From: Pleomorphovibrio marinus
GTDB lineage: Bacteria; Bacteroidota; Bacteroidia; Cytophagales; Cyclobacteriaceae
Assembly (NCBI RefSeq): GCF_003347495.1
Contig: NZ_QCXY01000001.1
Span: 682,001-746,000, forward strand
DNA length: 64,000 nucleotides
Reading direction: 5' to 3'
Positions 34,333 through 43,879 of this stretch are shown here, in pieces (the stretch's first letter is position 1; each line of letters starts with the position of its first letter). The translations under genes and the position numbers were made by a program. The notes below the pieces were generated by a model. It had not been told where the DNA came from, searched no databases, and saw only the letters and a program-made list of their open reading frames with translations.

Positions 34333-34944
34333 ATGGAATTATTTAATTTAGGAATTCGATCTATCTTTATAGATAATATGGTTTTCGCTTACTTTTTGGG
34401 AATGTGTTCTTTTCTGGCCGTTTCCAAAAAAGTAAGTACAGCACTAGGTCTAGGTGCAGCGGTAATCTTCGTATTGTCCATCACTGTGCCCCTAAACTGG
34501 TTTCTCAACGAGTTTGTCCTAAAGGAAGGAGCATTAGCCTTCTTGGGAGAGAATTTCGCAACCGTTGACCTGAGTTTTCTACGGTTCATCATGTTTATTG
34601 CCGTTATTGCGGCCATGGTGCAATTGGTAGAAATGATAGTGGAAAAGTTCGCACCGGCTTTATATGGTGCACTTGGTATTTTCTTGCCTCTGATTGCAGT
34701 AAACTGTGCCATTTTAGGTGGCTCCTTGTTTATGGCCCAAAGGGATTATACATTGGCTGAATCTGCCGTTTATGGCTTTGGGTCAGGTACCGGCTTTTTC
34801 CTCGCCATTGTTGCCTTGGCAGCCATCAGAGAAAAATTGAAGTACTCCAATGTGCCAAACGGATTGAAAGGCCTAGGTATCACCATGCTCATTACCGGGC
34901 TTATGGGCATCGCCTTTATGTCCTTTATGGGTATAGATTTATAG
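34333..34944 (+). CDS. nqrE: Na+-NQR subunit E
   Basis: The 203-residue, six-helix subunit has the paired signatures [17 protein letters not shown] and [16 protein letters not shown]. Their cysteines complete the Fe site with NqrD. It is the last nqr gene: the next element is a strong terminator and then an unrelated gene. NqrF, the NADH-oxidising FAD/2Fe-2S subunit, is not here. Confidence 0.95.
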   Translation: MELFNLGIRSIFIDNMVFAYFLGMCSFLAVSKKVSTALGLGAAVIFVLSITVPLNWFLNEFVLKEGALAFLGENFATVDLSFLRFIMFIAVIAAMVQLVEMIVEKFAPALYGALGIFLPLIAVNCAILGGSLFMAQRDYTLAESAVYGFGSGTGFFLAIVALAAIREKLKYSNVPNGLKGLGITMLITGLMGIAFMSFMGIDL

Positions 34945-34964
34945 CATTTAATATCCCCATTGAT

Positions 34965-35000
34965 AAAACCCTGTTCGACCCGCTCGGACAGGGTTTTTTT
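34965..35000 (+). terminator. Terminator of the nqrABCDE operon
   Basis: AAAACCCTGTTCGA pairs with TCGGACAGGGTTTT (14 bp, one G-T pair) around a 5-nt loop, and the T-tract continues. It confirms that transcription is meant to end after nqrE. Confidence 0.88.
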
Positions 35001-35046
35001 TGGTATAGTTTTTAAGGCATGTATTTGAATCAACATCTTGGAAACA

Positions 35047-35664
35047 ATGTCGGACTTTACCTCTAAACGGATCCTAGGTTATTTCTTCCGGGGACTTTTG
35101 CTTGTGGTGCCATTTTTTGTCACTGGATACATCATCATTCTGGTAGTACAGTTTTTGGACAACATCATACCTATCAGTGTGCCAGGCTTGGGCATCCTGC
35201 TGATGCTACTTATCATTACGGGGGTGGGTTATATGACCAGCTTGTTTTTGACGAAATCCCTACTTGACGAAATCGAAAAAATTGTCTTTAAAATCCCCTT
35301 GGTCAACATCTTATATACCTCCATAAAAGACCTGATGTCTGCTTTTGTGGGAGACAAAAAGAAGTTCAATACTCCCATCATCGTAAAACTATCTGACAAC
35401 ATGTCCAGATTAGGATTCATGACGCAGGACGACTTGGGTGTTTTGGAAGAAGTTGGTATGGTAGCGGTTTATTTTCCCCATTCCTATAACTTTAGCGGCA
35501 ACCTGTACCTAGTGCCTAGGGAAAACGTGCGCATACTCAACAATGTAAACAGTACAGAGATAATGAAATTTATCGTGTCTGGAGGGGTTTCACAGCTCAA
35601 TTATTACCAACATCCTGAAACCAGGGATGGTGCCGGACCCTTGGAAAAGGAGGAAATAGTATAG
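35047..35664 (+). CDS. DUF502-family membrane protein
   Basis: The 205-residue protein has two N-terminal transmembrane helices (FRGLLLVVPFFVTGYIIILV and LGILLMLLIITGVGYMTSL). They are followed by the DUF502 body: IVFKIPLVNILYTSIKDL, then VAVYFPHSYNFSGNLYLVPRE. The function is unknown; relatives occur in bacteria and in plant membranes. The ATG at 35047 is preferred to a TTG nine bases upstream. It follows the nqr terminator and is probably expressed separately. Confidence 0.85.
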   Translation: MSDFTSKRILGYFFRGLLLVVPFFVTGYIIILVVQFLDNIIPISVPGLGILLMLLIITGVGYMTSLFLTKSLLDEIEKIVFKIPLVNILYTSIKDLMSAFVGDKKKFNTPIIVKLSDNMSRLGFMTQDDLGVLEEVGMVAVYFPHSYNFSGNLYLVPRENVRILNNVNSTEIMKFIVSGGVSQLNYYQHPETRDGAGPLEKEEIV

Positions 35665-35865
35665 ATCCTATTCCTAATTTCCAATATTCAAGGATTCTTA
35701 TTTTTTTAATATGCCCTATTTTACGTATATTGATTGGAATTTAAAGGCAAGTGCTTATGTTTTCCTTGCCATTAAGGAAAATACCTAACGAAAATATCTA
35801 TCTAGGGTGTGTCCATATACACCATTTTGGACAGTATTCATTTCATTAACCCAACCTTTCTTTCC

Positions 35866-35955
35866 ATGAAATGCCCATGAGAAAGAATTCTCACACAGGG
35901 GGATGATTATTCTGGGCATTCCATCTGACCATTAAAAAACAATTATAAACAGATG
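35866..35955 (+). repeat. Start-codon-linked interspersed repeat, copy E
   Basis: This shorter copy begins ATGAAATGCCCATGAG and ends with CATCTGACCATTAAAAAACA plus ATTATAAACAG before the ATG of the 2Fe-2S subunit gene. That last segment of about 37 nt is identical to copy B. The CCTGAC hairpin of copies A-C is absent. The other 200 bp of the 35665-35952 gap hold no gene. Confidence 0.72.
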
Positions 35956-36411
35956 AAAAACTATACGATTCAAGTGAATGGCAAAAGCCATGAAGTCAAT
36001 GTCCCGGAAGACATGCCCTTATTATGGGTACTTCGGGACATCATAGGGCTCAAAGGGACAAAATATGGATGTGGCCAGTCTCTGTGTGGTGCTTGTACAG
36101 TACATCTAAATGACGAGGCTGTGCGCTCTTGTACCCTCCCAATTTCTTCTGTGGGTGAAAAGGAAGTGACGACCATAGAAGGATTGTCCGAAAATGGTGA
36201 CCACCCCCTGCAGGAAGCTTGGACAGCGTACATTGTACCTCAATGTGGATATTGCCAGACAGGCCAAATCATGAATGCGGCTGCACTTTTAAAGAAAAAC
36301 CCAGATCCAAAAGAAGAGGAGATAGAGCAGGGTATGGCTGGCAACCTCTGCCGTTGTGGTACTTACAACAGGATAAAATCCGCTATCCTTTCCGTCTCTA
36401 AATCCAGTTAA
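35953..36411 (+). CDS. iorA: 2Fe-2S subunit of an isoquinoline 1-oxidoreductase-type molybdoenzyme
   Basis: The 152-residue subunit carries two 2Fe-2S clusters. The plant-ferredoxin-type cluster is bound by [16 protein letters not shown] plus a later Cys in VRSCTLP. The helical-domain cluster uses [10 protein letters not shown] and [10 protein letters not shown]. It passes electrons from the molybdenum subunit encoded 10 bp downstream to an unknown acceptor. Its leader is a dispersed repeat (copy E). The gene name follows the best-known family member; the substrate could be any aromatic aldehyde or N-heterocycle. Confidence 0.92.
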   Translation: MKNYTIQVNGKSHEVNVPEDMPLLWVLRDIIGLKGTKYGCGQSLCGACTVHLNDEAVRSCTLPISSVGEKEVTTIEGLSENGDHPLQEAWTAYIVPQCGYCQTGQIMNAAALLKKNPDPKEEEIEQGMAGNLCRCGTYNRIKSAILSVSKSS

Positions 36412-36421
36412 GCCCAAAGCC

Positions 36422-38707
36422 ATGAACAACAGACAACATATTCCCTTTATTAACAAGGCAATAAATAAGGACAGAAGCACCCTTTTCAAACCTTCTAGAA
36501 GAGAGTTTCTCAAGCTAGGCAGTCTGGCAACAGGGGGCTTATTGATAGGAATTAACCTAAAATGCAGCGGGCCTTCCAAGGATACAGAAACCTTCGCCCC
36601 AAATGTTTACCTTTCCATTGGCAAGGACAATACAGTAACCATTGTTGCCCATAGGTCTGAAATGGGCACGGGCATAAGAACGACTTTACCCATGGTCTTG
36701 GCCGATGAGTTAGGAGCCGATTGGAAAAATGTGAAGATTGAGCAGGCTGTAGGCGACGAAGAAAAGTACGGAGATCAGAATACCGACGGTTCCTACTCCA
36801 TAAGGATGTTTTATGATCCCATGCGAAAAGCTGGAGCAACAGCCAGGCACATGCTCCTAAAGGCTGCCTCCAAGCAATGGGATGTGAAAGTGGAAGAGTG
36901 CGAGACAAAGGATGGTGCCGTAATTCATTCTTCTAGTGGAAATCAAGCCACATTTGGAGAATTGGTGGAAGAGGCTTCCAAATTGGATTTACCCTCTGAG
37001 GGAGAAATTAAGTTCAAACCTTTTGCAGAATATAAGTTGATTGGGAAAGATATTCCCATTTATGACTTGAAAGCTATCGTCATGGGTAAGGCCACCTTTG
37101 GGGCAGATGTATCTCTTCCGGATATGCTTGTTGCTGTAATTGGCAGAAGCCCTGTGGTAGGAGCAAGTATTAAGGGCTTTGATAAGAGCAAGGCCATGGA
37201 AATTCCAGGTGTAAAAGAAGTCCTGCAAATAGACGGTTCGGAAGGCGTAGCCCCAGGTCTGGACAAGCCCTTGCCGGGAGTGGCAGTACTTGCCACCAAT
37301 ACTTGGGCAGCCATCAAAGGTAGGGATGCTTTAGAAATCGATTGGGACTTGGGAGAAAATCAACAGTTTGATTCGGACGGACAATTGACCGAAATGCTGG
37401 AAAGTACCCGAGGTGAAGGAAAAACCAGAAGGGAAAGGGGAAATTTCGCCCCTGTCAATTTAATGCAGGGAAACTCCCTGGATAAAACCTATTTGGCACC
37501 TTTTTATGCCCATGGCACCATAGAACCACCGGCAGCCATTGCTAATTATGCGGATGGTAAACTGGAACTATGGGCTCCCACCCAACACCCTCAATGGGCC
37601 AGGGAGGCAGCAGCCACCGCCCTAGACCTACCAATCGAAAATGTAAAGGTAAATGTAACCCTGCTTGGCGGCGGGTTTGGCCGGAAGTCCAAACCGGATT
37701 TTGTTGTGGAGGCGGCACTGCTTTCCAAGGCCATGGGCAAGCCTGTAAGGGTGCAGTGGACCAGGGAAGACGATTTGCATCACGATTTTTACCATAGCCA
37801 CAGTGCACAGCGCATACAGGCAAGCCTGGATGGTTCGGGTAAAATTTACAGCTGGAACCACCACACAGTATTCCCGGCCATAGGTGCAACCTCCAACCCG
37901 GACGAATTGCATCCCTCGGATGGAGAAATGGGTTTAGGAGCATTGGACTTCCCCTATGACATCCCACATATCCGTCTTGAGTCTCATGAATCCAAGGCAC
38001 ATACAAGGATTGGATGGTTAAGGTCAGTGAGTAATATCCATCATGCCTTTGCCATTTGCTGCATGCTGGATGAAATGGCGGAAAAAAGAGGAATAGATCC
38101 CATTGCGCAAGTCCTGGAATTACTTGGGGATGATCAAACGCTTTCCTTTGAGGAGGAAGTTAGTGGAGACTTCGGCAACTATGGAGAACCATATGACAAA
38201 TTTCCTTGGGAAACCGGAAGGATGAAAAATGTGGTAAGGAAAGTGGCTGAGGCTTCAGGATGGCAGAATGCCAAAAGAGAAGGAAAGTATATCGGGTTTG
38301 CAGCCCATAAAAGCTTCCTCACCTATGTCGCGTGTACCGTAACCGTGGAAAAAGACAGTAAGGGGAACCTTATCATCCCGGAGGTACATTATGCGGTGGA
38401 TTGTGGGATAGCGGTAAATACGGATCGCGTGAGATCTCAATTTGAGGGAGGAGCACAATTTGCCCTGAGTTTGGCCACCTCCGCCATCACCTTCAAAGAC
38501 GGAAAAGTACAGGAGAACAACTTTAGTGAGTATAAGATTATCCGTATGCCTCAGGCGCCTAAAAAAACCCATGTGCACATTATAGAGAGCCAAGAAAAAC
38601 CTACTGGGGTAGGAGAACCCCCTGTGCCGCCTTTCATTCCGGCACTTTGTAATGCACTGTATCAAATGACGGGCAAAAGGATATACGAACTGCCAATTAA
38701 AGTATAA
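36422..38707 (+). CDS. iorB: Molybdopterin-binding subunit, xanthine dehydrogenase/IorB family, Tat-exported
   Basis: The 761-residue catalytic subunit has a twin-arginine signal, SRREFLKLGSLATGG, so the folded enzyme should be exported with its small partner. Molybdopterin-site motifs include LLGGGFGRKSKPDFV, the HGTIEPPAAIA substrate loop and the C-terminal VGEPPVPPFIPALCNAL with the essential Glu. There is no separate FAD subunit, as expected for the IorAB type, which usually donates electrons to cytochromes or azurin-like carriers. The specific substrate is not evident. Confidence 0.92.
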   Translation: MNNRQHIPFINKAINKDRSTLFKPSRREFLKLGSLATGGLLIGINLKCSGPSKDTETFAPNVYLSIGKDNTVTIVAHRSEMGTGIRTTLPMVLADELGADWKNVKIEQAVGDEEKYGDQNTDGSYSIRMFYDPMRKAGATARHMLLKAASKQWDVKVEECETKDGAVIHSSSGNQATFGELVEEASKLDLPSEGEIKFKPFAEYKLIGKDIPIYDLKAIVMGKATFGADVSLPDMLVAVIGRSPVVGASIKGFDKSKAMEIPGVKEVLQIDGSEGVAPGLDKPLPGVAVLATNTWAAIKGRDALEIDWDLGENQQFDSDGQLTEMLESTRGEGKTRRERGNFAPVNLMQGNSLDKTYLAPFYAHGTIEPPAAIANYADGKLELWAPTQHPQWAREAAATALDLPIENVKVNVTLLGGGFGRKSKPDFVVEAALLSKAMGKPVRVQWTREDDLHHDFYHSHSAQRIQASLDGSGKIYSWNHHTVFPAIGATSNPDELHPSDGEMGLGALDFPYDIPHIRLESHESKAHTRIGWLRSVSNIHHAFAICCMLDEMAEKRGIDPIAQVLELLGDDQTLSFEEEVSGDFGNYGEPYDKFPWETGRMKNVVRKVAEASGWQNAKREGKYIGFAAHKSFLTYVACTVTVEKDSKGNLIIPEVHYAVDCGIAVNTDRVRSQFEGGAQFALSLATSAITFKDGKVQENNFSEYKIIRMPQAPKKTHVHIIESQEKPTGVGEPPVPPFIPALCNALYQMTGKRIYELPIKV

Positions 38708-38724
38708 TTTAAACCATCATTTGA

Positions 38725-38757
38725 AAGGAAGGGAAATTATCCCTTCCTTATTTTTTT
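38725..38757 (+). terminator. Terminator of iorAB, overlapping the end of the convergent gene
   Basis: A perfect 10-bp stem AAGGAAGGGA/TCCCTTCCTT with a 5-nt loop leads into ATTTTTTT. The right arm overlaps the stop codon (38748-38750) of the convergent FG-GAP gene. Confidence 0.88.
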
Positions 38758-41700
38758 CTTAGGAATAGAAGCCCTTGGGAATTTCTTGCCACCAAGACCA
38801 TTTCTTCACCCCCTATGGTAATCTTCTGCATATCGCGGATTTCCCCTCGAATCCCAAGGTTAGAAAAACTTGGAGAACCTACATCAAAGCCATTCTCTTT
38901 CTTTCCTAAAAAGTAAAACCCGGGATTGGCATCTTGCTTGCCCACGCTTACGCGTACCCTGCTGCTATTTCCACCTGTGATCAAATCCAGGATTCCATCT
39001 CCATCCATGTCCCAAAGTACCGAAGCAAACAGGGGAGAAAACTGAGCCGGCCTTGGAAGGGGCCGAAACTCAAATTTACCTTCACCATTATTATACCCTA
39101 CCAAGGAATAAAGCATATCCGCTTTTAAACTATCCGCACCCTTCCAATCCTCCTTTTGGAAAAATTCCTCCACCGGCGTTTTGGAAAAAGACCGGTAATC
39201 CGGAAATCTCCCTTTCATATTAGGGATTTGCCCTATCAGCTCATCTCTGCTAAATGCAAAGGCGTTGGTGTCAGCTTGGTAATAGGTGAATATGGGATCA
39301 ATAAACCCATTTCCATCAAAATCTTTGTAAATCAAGCGCAGAGGCTGTTCTTCATTGGCCTTAAAATGGATATTCGTCCCATGGTTCCCTAGTACTATAT
39401 CCAAGTCCCCATCCCCATCTATGTCTTCCAAAGCTACATGCTTCCACCACCCCTGCAATGGATTTCCAGAAAGTTTTAAATCCTCTATTTTAAAAGATTT
39501 TCCATCCACATTTGTAAATAGGGTGACGTCCATCCATTCACCCACTATCATCAGGTCTTGTCTTCCATTTCCATTTACGTCACCTATGGCAGCATCCGCC
39601 ACCATGCCTATTCTTCCCAAAGAGGGGTGGAATTCAGAAGTAGCATCACGGAACCTTCCCTCGCCGCTGTTGATCAACAAGTGGCTTTCCGGTGCCAAGG
39701 GGTATTGGCCGGGAATAAACCTAGCACCAACAAAAAGATCCTCCAAACCATCCCCGTTGAAATCCCCAGCCACCACCACGGAGGTACTGGAATGAATGGT
39801 AGGAATGGCATCCTGTGAACGGGAGAAATTTCCCCGGCCATCGTTGACATAAAATCTGTCCAGGTAATTCGCTTGGGCACTTGGATAATCGCTACCCCCA
39901 CTTCCAATATAGAGATCCAAATGCCCATTTCCATTAATGTCTATTAGTACAAGCCCGGTGTCTGTAAACGCTTTGTCTGTTTCAAAATCTGGCTGTTCAA
40001 AAAGCCGAAATCTTCCGCTTTTTTCCTGAAGAAATATCCTTGTGGCCTGATCTTTTCCGCCCCCTGCGACGATATCCTCTAGCCCATCCCCGTTGAGATC
40101 TCCAATGGCCAGGCGAGGACCATATCCCGACATGGCATTTGGCATTAATCTATCCTGCGTGAAATCCAGAAAACCACTCTCTTCATGCCTGAAATCAATA
40201 CCAAACACCTCTGCCTCTACTACCTCCACCTTCTGAATGGGGGAAGGATTAAGCGTAGCCTTCGAAGCGGCTTCAGCTTGGCTAAGGGTAAGTAATTGAT
40301 CAGTGCCTACCTGGTAAAAGATCTGTTCGCCTCCGTCGGGCCAATTTACCACAAGACTGTCTAGCTCACTCACTCCTCCCAAACCCATTACCAGGGTATG
40401 GTCCACCGAGGATTGGTAGCCCCTTACGGGAATTTGTTCTTGAAAGATGGTTTCTTCCCCAGCATAAGCCCATAATTTAGCACCTACTCCTGTGGTATTT
40501 CCGTCTTGACCTTCCAGTTTTACTTTAAGATAGTGATGTTCAAATAATCTTTCGGAATTGTTTCGGTAAATGCTTACTTCTTCATTGGTATGGCAGACGA
40601 TTAAATCAAGATCCCCATCCCCATCCAAGTCCGCATAGGCAGAGGCGTTGGAAACATTAAGCCCTCCAAGGCCCCATTCCGAGGCCCTATTGGAAAAGGT
40701 CAAATCCTTGTTATTGTGAAAGAGGTAGTTTTCCACATAGATAGGCGGCATTTTCTCTATAAGATCAATAAGTGCGGCATCCTTTCCTATTTGGTTGGGC
40801 TGTAAGCGTTCGCTAACCATATAATTGAGAAAATCCATGTCCAGGTAATTCCTTTCATACCCATTGGAAATAAAAATGTCCTTGTGGCCGTCGTTGTCAA
40901 AATCCGCTGCTAGCACCGCCCAACTCCAATCTGTCTGTGCCACACCAGCAAATTGGCCTATCTCACTGAAGTAGCCATTTCCTAGGTTGAGATGAAGCAT
41001 ATTGCGCATGCTTTGCGGGAAAAACCCTTTTTGCAAAAGCTCCCGGTACTTGTCATAATTTTCGGGGCCTATGATGGATTTTTGGTTAAAGCTAAACTCC
41101 GGCATCATGTCCATGGTGATAATGTCAGGTAATGCGTCGTTGTTGATATCTGCTGCATCGGCACCCATAGAGAAGAGCGATACATGCCCCATATAGTCGT
41201 CAACGGACTCTTTGAATGTACCGTCGCCTTGATTGATATAAAGATAGTCTTCCTCATTATAATCGTTACTGACATATATATCCAGCCAGCCGTCTTGGTT
41301 GATATCAGAAATGGTCACAGCAAGGCCAAAACCGAGCACATTGCTAATGATACCGCTATCCTCGGTTACATCTACAAATTTTCCCCCATCATTGCGGTAA
41401 AGTTTATCTCCCAAATACTGCCCCTTCCGCTTCTTAAAACTTCCATCTATTCTGGAGAACCCCGCAAATTCCTGGGTGGAATGGTTGAGTAAAAACATAT
41501 CCAGGTCCCCATCCCCATCGTAATCAAAAAAAGAGGCCTGTGTGGAATACCCTGGATCATCCAAGCCATATTCCTTTGCACTTTCGGTGAATGTGTTATT
41601 CCCATTATTGATAAAAAGCAGGTTTCTCCGGTTATTGGGGTCGTTGGCCGCAGACCTACAAATATAAATATCCAACCAGCCATCCCCATCTACATCCACC

Positions 41701-42080
41701 ATGGTGACTCCTGTGTTCCAGAGTCCCTCTGCAGCTACACCGGCTTGCTTGGTGATGTCTTCAAATTCGAAATTGCCTTTGTTGAGAAAAAGCTTGCTGG
41801 CCACCATATTGCCGGTAAAATAAAGGTCAGGTAAACCGTCGTTATTGATATCACCCACCGCAACTCCTCCACCCTGGTAAAAATAGCTATACGTTAATAC
41901 ATTGAAATCTTCCGATTCCTTGACAATATTCTTGAAACTCACACCCGTCTTTTTGGAGGGCATTTTCGTGAATAATGCATTGGGATCATCCTTTTGGCAG
42001 GCAAAGGAAAAACATAAACAAAAGACTAGACACACTACCAACAAAGGCCTAGTTTTCCACGTATTTTTAATTACCATCAC
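38748..42080 (-). CDS. FG-GAP/VCBS-repeat and ASPIC/UnbV surface lipoprotein (CRTAC1-like)
   Basis: The 1110-residue lipoprotein has a signal ending CFSFAC followed by QKDDP. That matches the Capnocytophaga-type lipoprotein export signal, implying surface exposure. Residues from about 60 to 490 hold many FG-GAP/VCBS blades with Ca-binding loops such as GDINNDGLPDLYF, DVDGDGWLDIYI and DYDGDGDLDMFL. An ASPIC/UnbV domain lies near 520-610 (NTTGVGAKLWAYAG, VRGYQSSVDHTLVMGLG). A second propeller set follows to the end. Such proteins are often encoded directly after SusC/SusD pairs, as here, but their role is not established; substrate or Ca binding on the surface is likely. Confidence 0.9.
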   Translation of the reverse strand: MMVIKNTWKTRPLLVVCLVFCLCFSFACQKDDPNALFTKMPSKKTGVSFKNIVKESEDFNVLTYSYFYQGGGVAVGDINNDGLPDLYFTGNMVASKLFLNKGNFEFEDITKQAGVAAEGLWNTGVTMVDVDGDGWLDIYICRSAANDPNNRRNLLFINNGNNTFTESAKEYGLDDPGYSTQASFFDYDGDGDLDMFLLNHSTQEFAGFSRIDGSFKKRKGQYLGDKLYRNDGGKFVDVTEDSGIISNVLGFGLAVTISDINQDGWLDIYVSNDYNEEDYLYINQGDGTFKESVDDYMGHVSLFSMGADAADINNDALPDIITMDMMPEFSFNQKSIIGPENYDKYRELLQKGFFPQSMRNMLHLNLGNGYFSEIGQFAGVAQTDWSWAVLAADFDNDGHKDIFISNGYERNYLDMDFLNYMVSERLQPNQIGKDAALIDLIEKMPPIYVENYLFHNNKDLTFSNRASEWGLGGLNVSNASAYADLDGDGDLDLIVCHTNEEVSIYRNNSERLFEHHYLKVKLEGQDGNTTGVGAKLWAYAGEETIFQEQIPVRGYQSSVDHTLVMGLGGVSELDSLVVNWPDGGEQIFYQVGTDQLLTLSQAEAASKATLNPSPIQKVEVVEAEVFGIDFRHEESGFLDFTQDRLMPNAMSGYGPRLAIGDLNGDGLEDIVAGGGKDQATRIFLQEKSGRFRLFEQPDFETDKAFTDTGLVLIDINGNGHLDLYIGSGGSDYPSAQANYLDRFYVNDGRGNFSRSQDAIPTIHSSTSVVVAGDFNGDGLEDLFVGARFIPGQYPLAPESHLLINSGEGRFRDATSEFHPSLGRIGMVADAAIGDVNGNGRQDLMIVGEWMDVTLFTNVDGKSFKIEDLKLSGNPLQGWWKHVALEDIDGDGDLDIVLGNHGTNIHFKANEEQPLRLIYKDFDGNGFIDPIFTYYQADTNAFAFSRDELIGQIPNMKGRFPDYRSFSKTPVEEFFQKEDWKGADSLKADMLYSLVGYNNGEGKFEFRPLPRPAQFSPLFASVLWDMDGDGILDLITGGNSSRVRVSVGKQDANPGFYFLGKKENGFDVGSPSFSNLGIRGEIRDMQKITIGGEEMVLVARNSQGLLFLRKK

Positions 42081-42090
42081 TTAAAATTAA

Positions 42091-42119
42091 AAAAAGTGCC
42101 GTTCAAAACGGCACTTTTT
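42091..42119 (-). terminator. Terminator after susD
   Basis: A 13-bp perfect stem, AAAAAGTGCCGTT/AACGGCACTTTTT, with a 3-nt loop lies between the susD stop and the FG-GAP gene start. A/T tracts on both sides make it work in either direction. In the gene direction it would limit read-through from SusCD into the downstream lipoprotein gene. Confidence 0.85.
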
Positions 42120-42161
42120 TCTTTATTAATTACATCTCTTATTTATTAAATCCAATTTGGC

Positions 42162-43778
42162 TTAGGGTTTAGCATCCCACCATAATCTAGTGGAGTTCCT
42201 ATCCCCACCGCGGCTCGTTAATTCAGGTAGTTCCTGAGCTGCTTCAACAGCCGCTCTATTGTTGTCATATTCACCTTCTACGAAAATAAGCCTGGACATC
42301 ACCTGATCCCTAGGTACATCCACGTTGTCAGAGGCAACCCTAGGATAAGGCCTTGGATATTTTGTCCTTCGAAGTTCAGCCCAAGCTTCCCATCCATCAG
42401 GGAACAAAGCAAGCCATTTCTGGGTGATGATCTGCTCCAACTGAGTTTCAAGATCGGCCCCACTTTGAAATTCAATGGGTATATTGGAAGAGGGACCTAA
42501 ATCCCAACTTGAGTCTTCGGGATAGGTTACCCCAGCAGGAGAATTGGTACTGGATAAGTAAGCCTGTACCGCATCGCCATCTGCACCAATCCTGCTTTCT
42601 GTCATAGAAAGCTCCACTCCCCTTTCGTATAATTCCTGGGCTGTACCTCCCATGTTCCATCCTTCTAATGCGCCTTCTGCCCTGAGGAAAAACACCTCTG
42701 CGGAACACATCATCCTGAATGGAGGGCCAGCAGCACTTCCACCTCTGCCTTGGTTTAGCCATCTTACTCCCAAATCAGAAAAAGCACGATTGAGGGCACC
42801 TTGGTCCAAATCTCCACGAGGCAAACCATTTCTCAAACCTCTGTAGGGTTGTCCTTCATCATCATCCATATAATCATCCGTTTGCCTGAAATAAATAGAA
42901 AGTCTAGGATCTTCAAATCCTACCAAGATATTTTCCATAAGCGCACTCATCCTGAATTCACCCCAGTCCGTAATGGTCCAATAGGGGTGACGGCTATTTA
43001 TTGTGGTAGTGATTGCAGCATTATCATCATTATTCATCATCACTCCATCAGCAACAGCCTTCTCAGCCTCAGTTCTGGATAGTTGAGGATCAACATATTT
43101 TACTCTCATGGCGAGTCTGAGGCGAAGGGAATTTGCGAAGGTAAGCCACCTGTCTGCACTCCCTCCAAAAACCTGGTCATGCGCAGTGAAAGCCTGGCCT
43201 CCAGAATGTTGTTTCAATACATCAACTGCCTCATCCAACACCCTGAAGAAATCCCTATAGATAAATTCTTGTGTATCATACTGAACCGTAGTTTGGGCAT
43301 TACCAAATTCCGTATAGATAATTGGTCCAAAATAATCCGTATACCTATGGTAAGCCTGAACTTTCAGAATCTTAGCAAAGGCATTCTCAACGGGCATTTC
43401 GTTTACTTCGGTAAAATCCTCTACAAACTTGATAATAGGTGCAGCTTGAGCATAGAAATAATTCCAAAGTCCATTGGACCATCCTCCTACCTGAATGTGC
43501 CTGTCGGAATCGAAATTTGTTGCGGTATTGGCAAAGTATTGCGAATAAATATCCGAAAAAAGACTTTGTGCCAATTGGAAGTTTCCTGCCCCACCTCCTG
43601 GGGCACCAGTCATGGCTCTCATTTGCCCGTTGGCAAAAGCCTGTCCCAATAATCCAATGTCCAAATTGTCTGCAAGAAGAACATCGGGTTTTGTGTTTAT
43701 TTCTTCAAAGCTTTCCGTACAGCCTACTAATACAAGTACTGCAACTGAAAATGCAAGAATTTTATTTATCTTTTTCAT
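42162..43778 (-). CDS. SusD/RagB-family nutrient-binding outer-membrane lipoprotein
   Basis: The 538-residue lipoprotein has a signal ending VLVGC and then TESFEEINTKP, typical of the SusD-like_2 branch. Features include WSNGLWNYFYAQAAPIIKFV in the first TPR-like helices, FGGSADRWLTFANSLRLRLAMRV and the C-terminal WLALFPDGWEAWAELRRTKYP. It caps the SusC channel and holds the ligand for import. The ligand (glycan or peptide) cannot be deduced because no glycosidase or peptidase is adjacent. Its leader carries a dispersed repeat (copy F). Confidence 0.95.
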   Translation of the reverse strand: MKKINKILAFSVAVLVLVGCTESFEEINTKPDVLLADNLDIGLLGQAFANGQMRAMTGAPGGGAGNFQLAQSLFSDIYSQYFANTATNFDSDRHIQVGGWSNGLWNYFYAQAAPIIKFVEDFTEVNEMPVENAFAKILKVQAYHRYTDYFGPIIYTEFGNAQTTVQYDTQEFIYRDFFRVLDEAVDVLKQHSGGQAFTAHDQVFGGSADRWLTFANSLRLRLAMRVKYVDPQLSRTEAEKAVADGVMMNNDDNAAITTTINSRHPYWTITDWGEFRMSALMENILVGFEDPRLSIYFRQTDDYMDDDEGQPYRGLRNGLPRGDLDQGALNRAFSDLGVRWLNQGRGGSAAGPPFRMMCSAEVFFLRAEGALEGWNMGGTAQELYERGVELSMTESRIGADGDAVQAYLSSTNSPAGVTYPEDSSWDLGPSSNIPIEFQSGADLETQLEQIITQKWLALFPDGWEAWAELRRTKYPRPYPRVASDNVDVPRDQVMSRLIFVEGEYDNNRAAVEAAQELPELTSRGGDRNSTRLWWDAKP

Positions 43779-43866
43779 CTGTTTTTAATTTTATTTCAGC
43801 GGTCTGATGGAATCTCCCAATCCTAATCATTTCTAAATACAATGATTACTTCATGCTCGATTTCAT
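43776..43866 (-). repeat. Start-codon-linked interspersed repeat, copy F
   Basis: On the minus strand it starts ATGAAATCGAGCATGAAG, passes GGGAGATTCCATCAGACC and ends AATAAAATTAAAAACAGATG at the susD start codon. It has the conserved ends but no central hairpin. It fills most of the 101-bp space between susC and susD. Confidence 0.68.
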
Positions 43867-43879
43867 AACGGAGATTACT

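Noticed and set aside
43083-43652. Plus-strand open frame of 189 codons inside susD
   Set aside because: It is antisense to a typical SusD gene with full-length family motifs.
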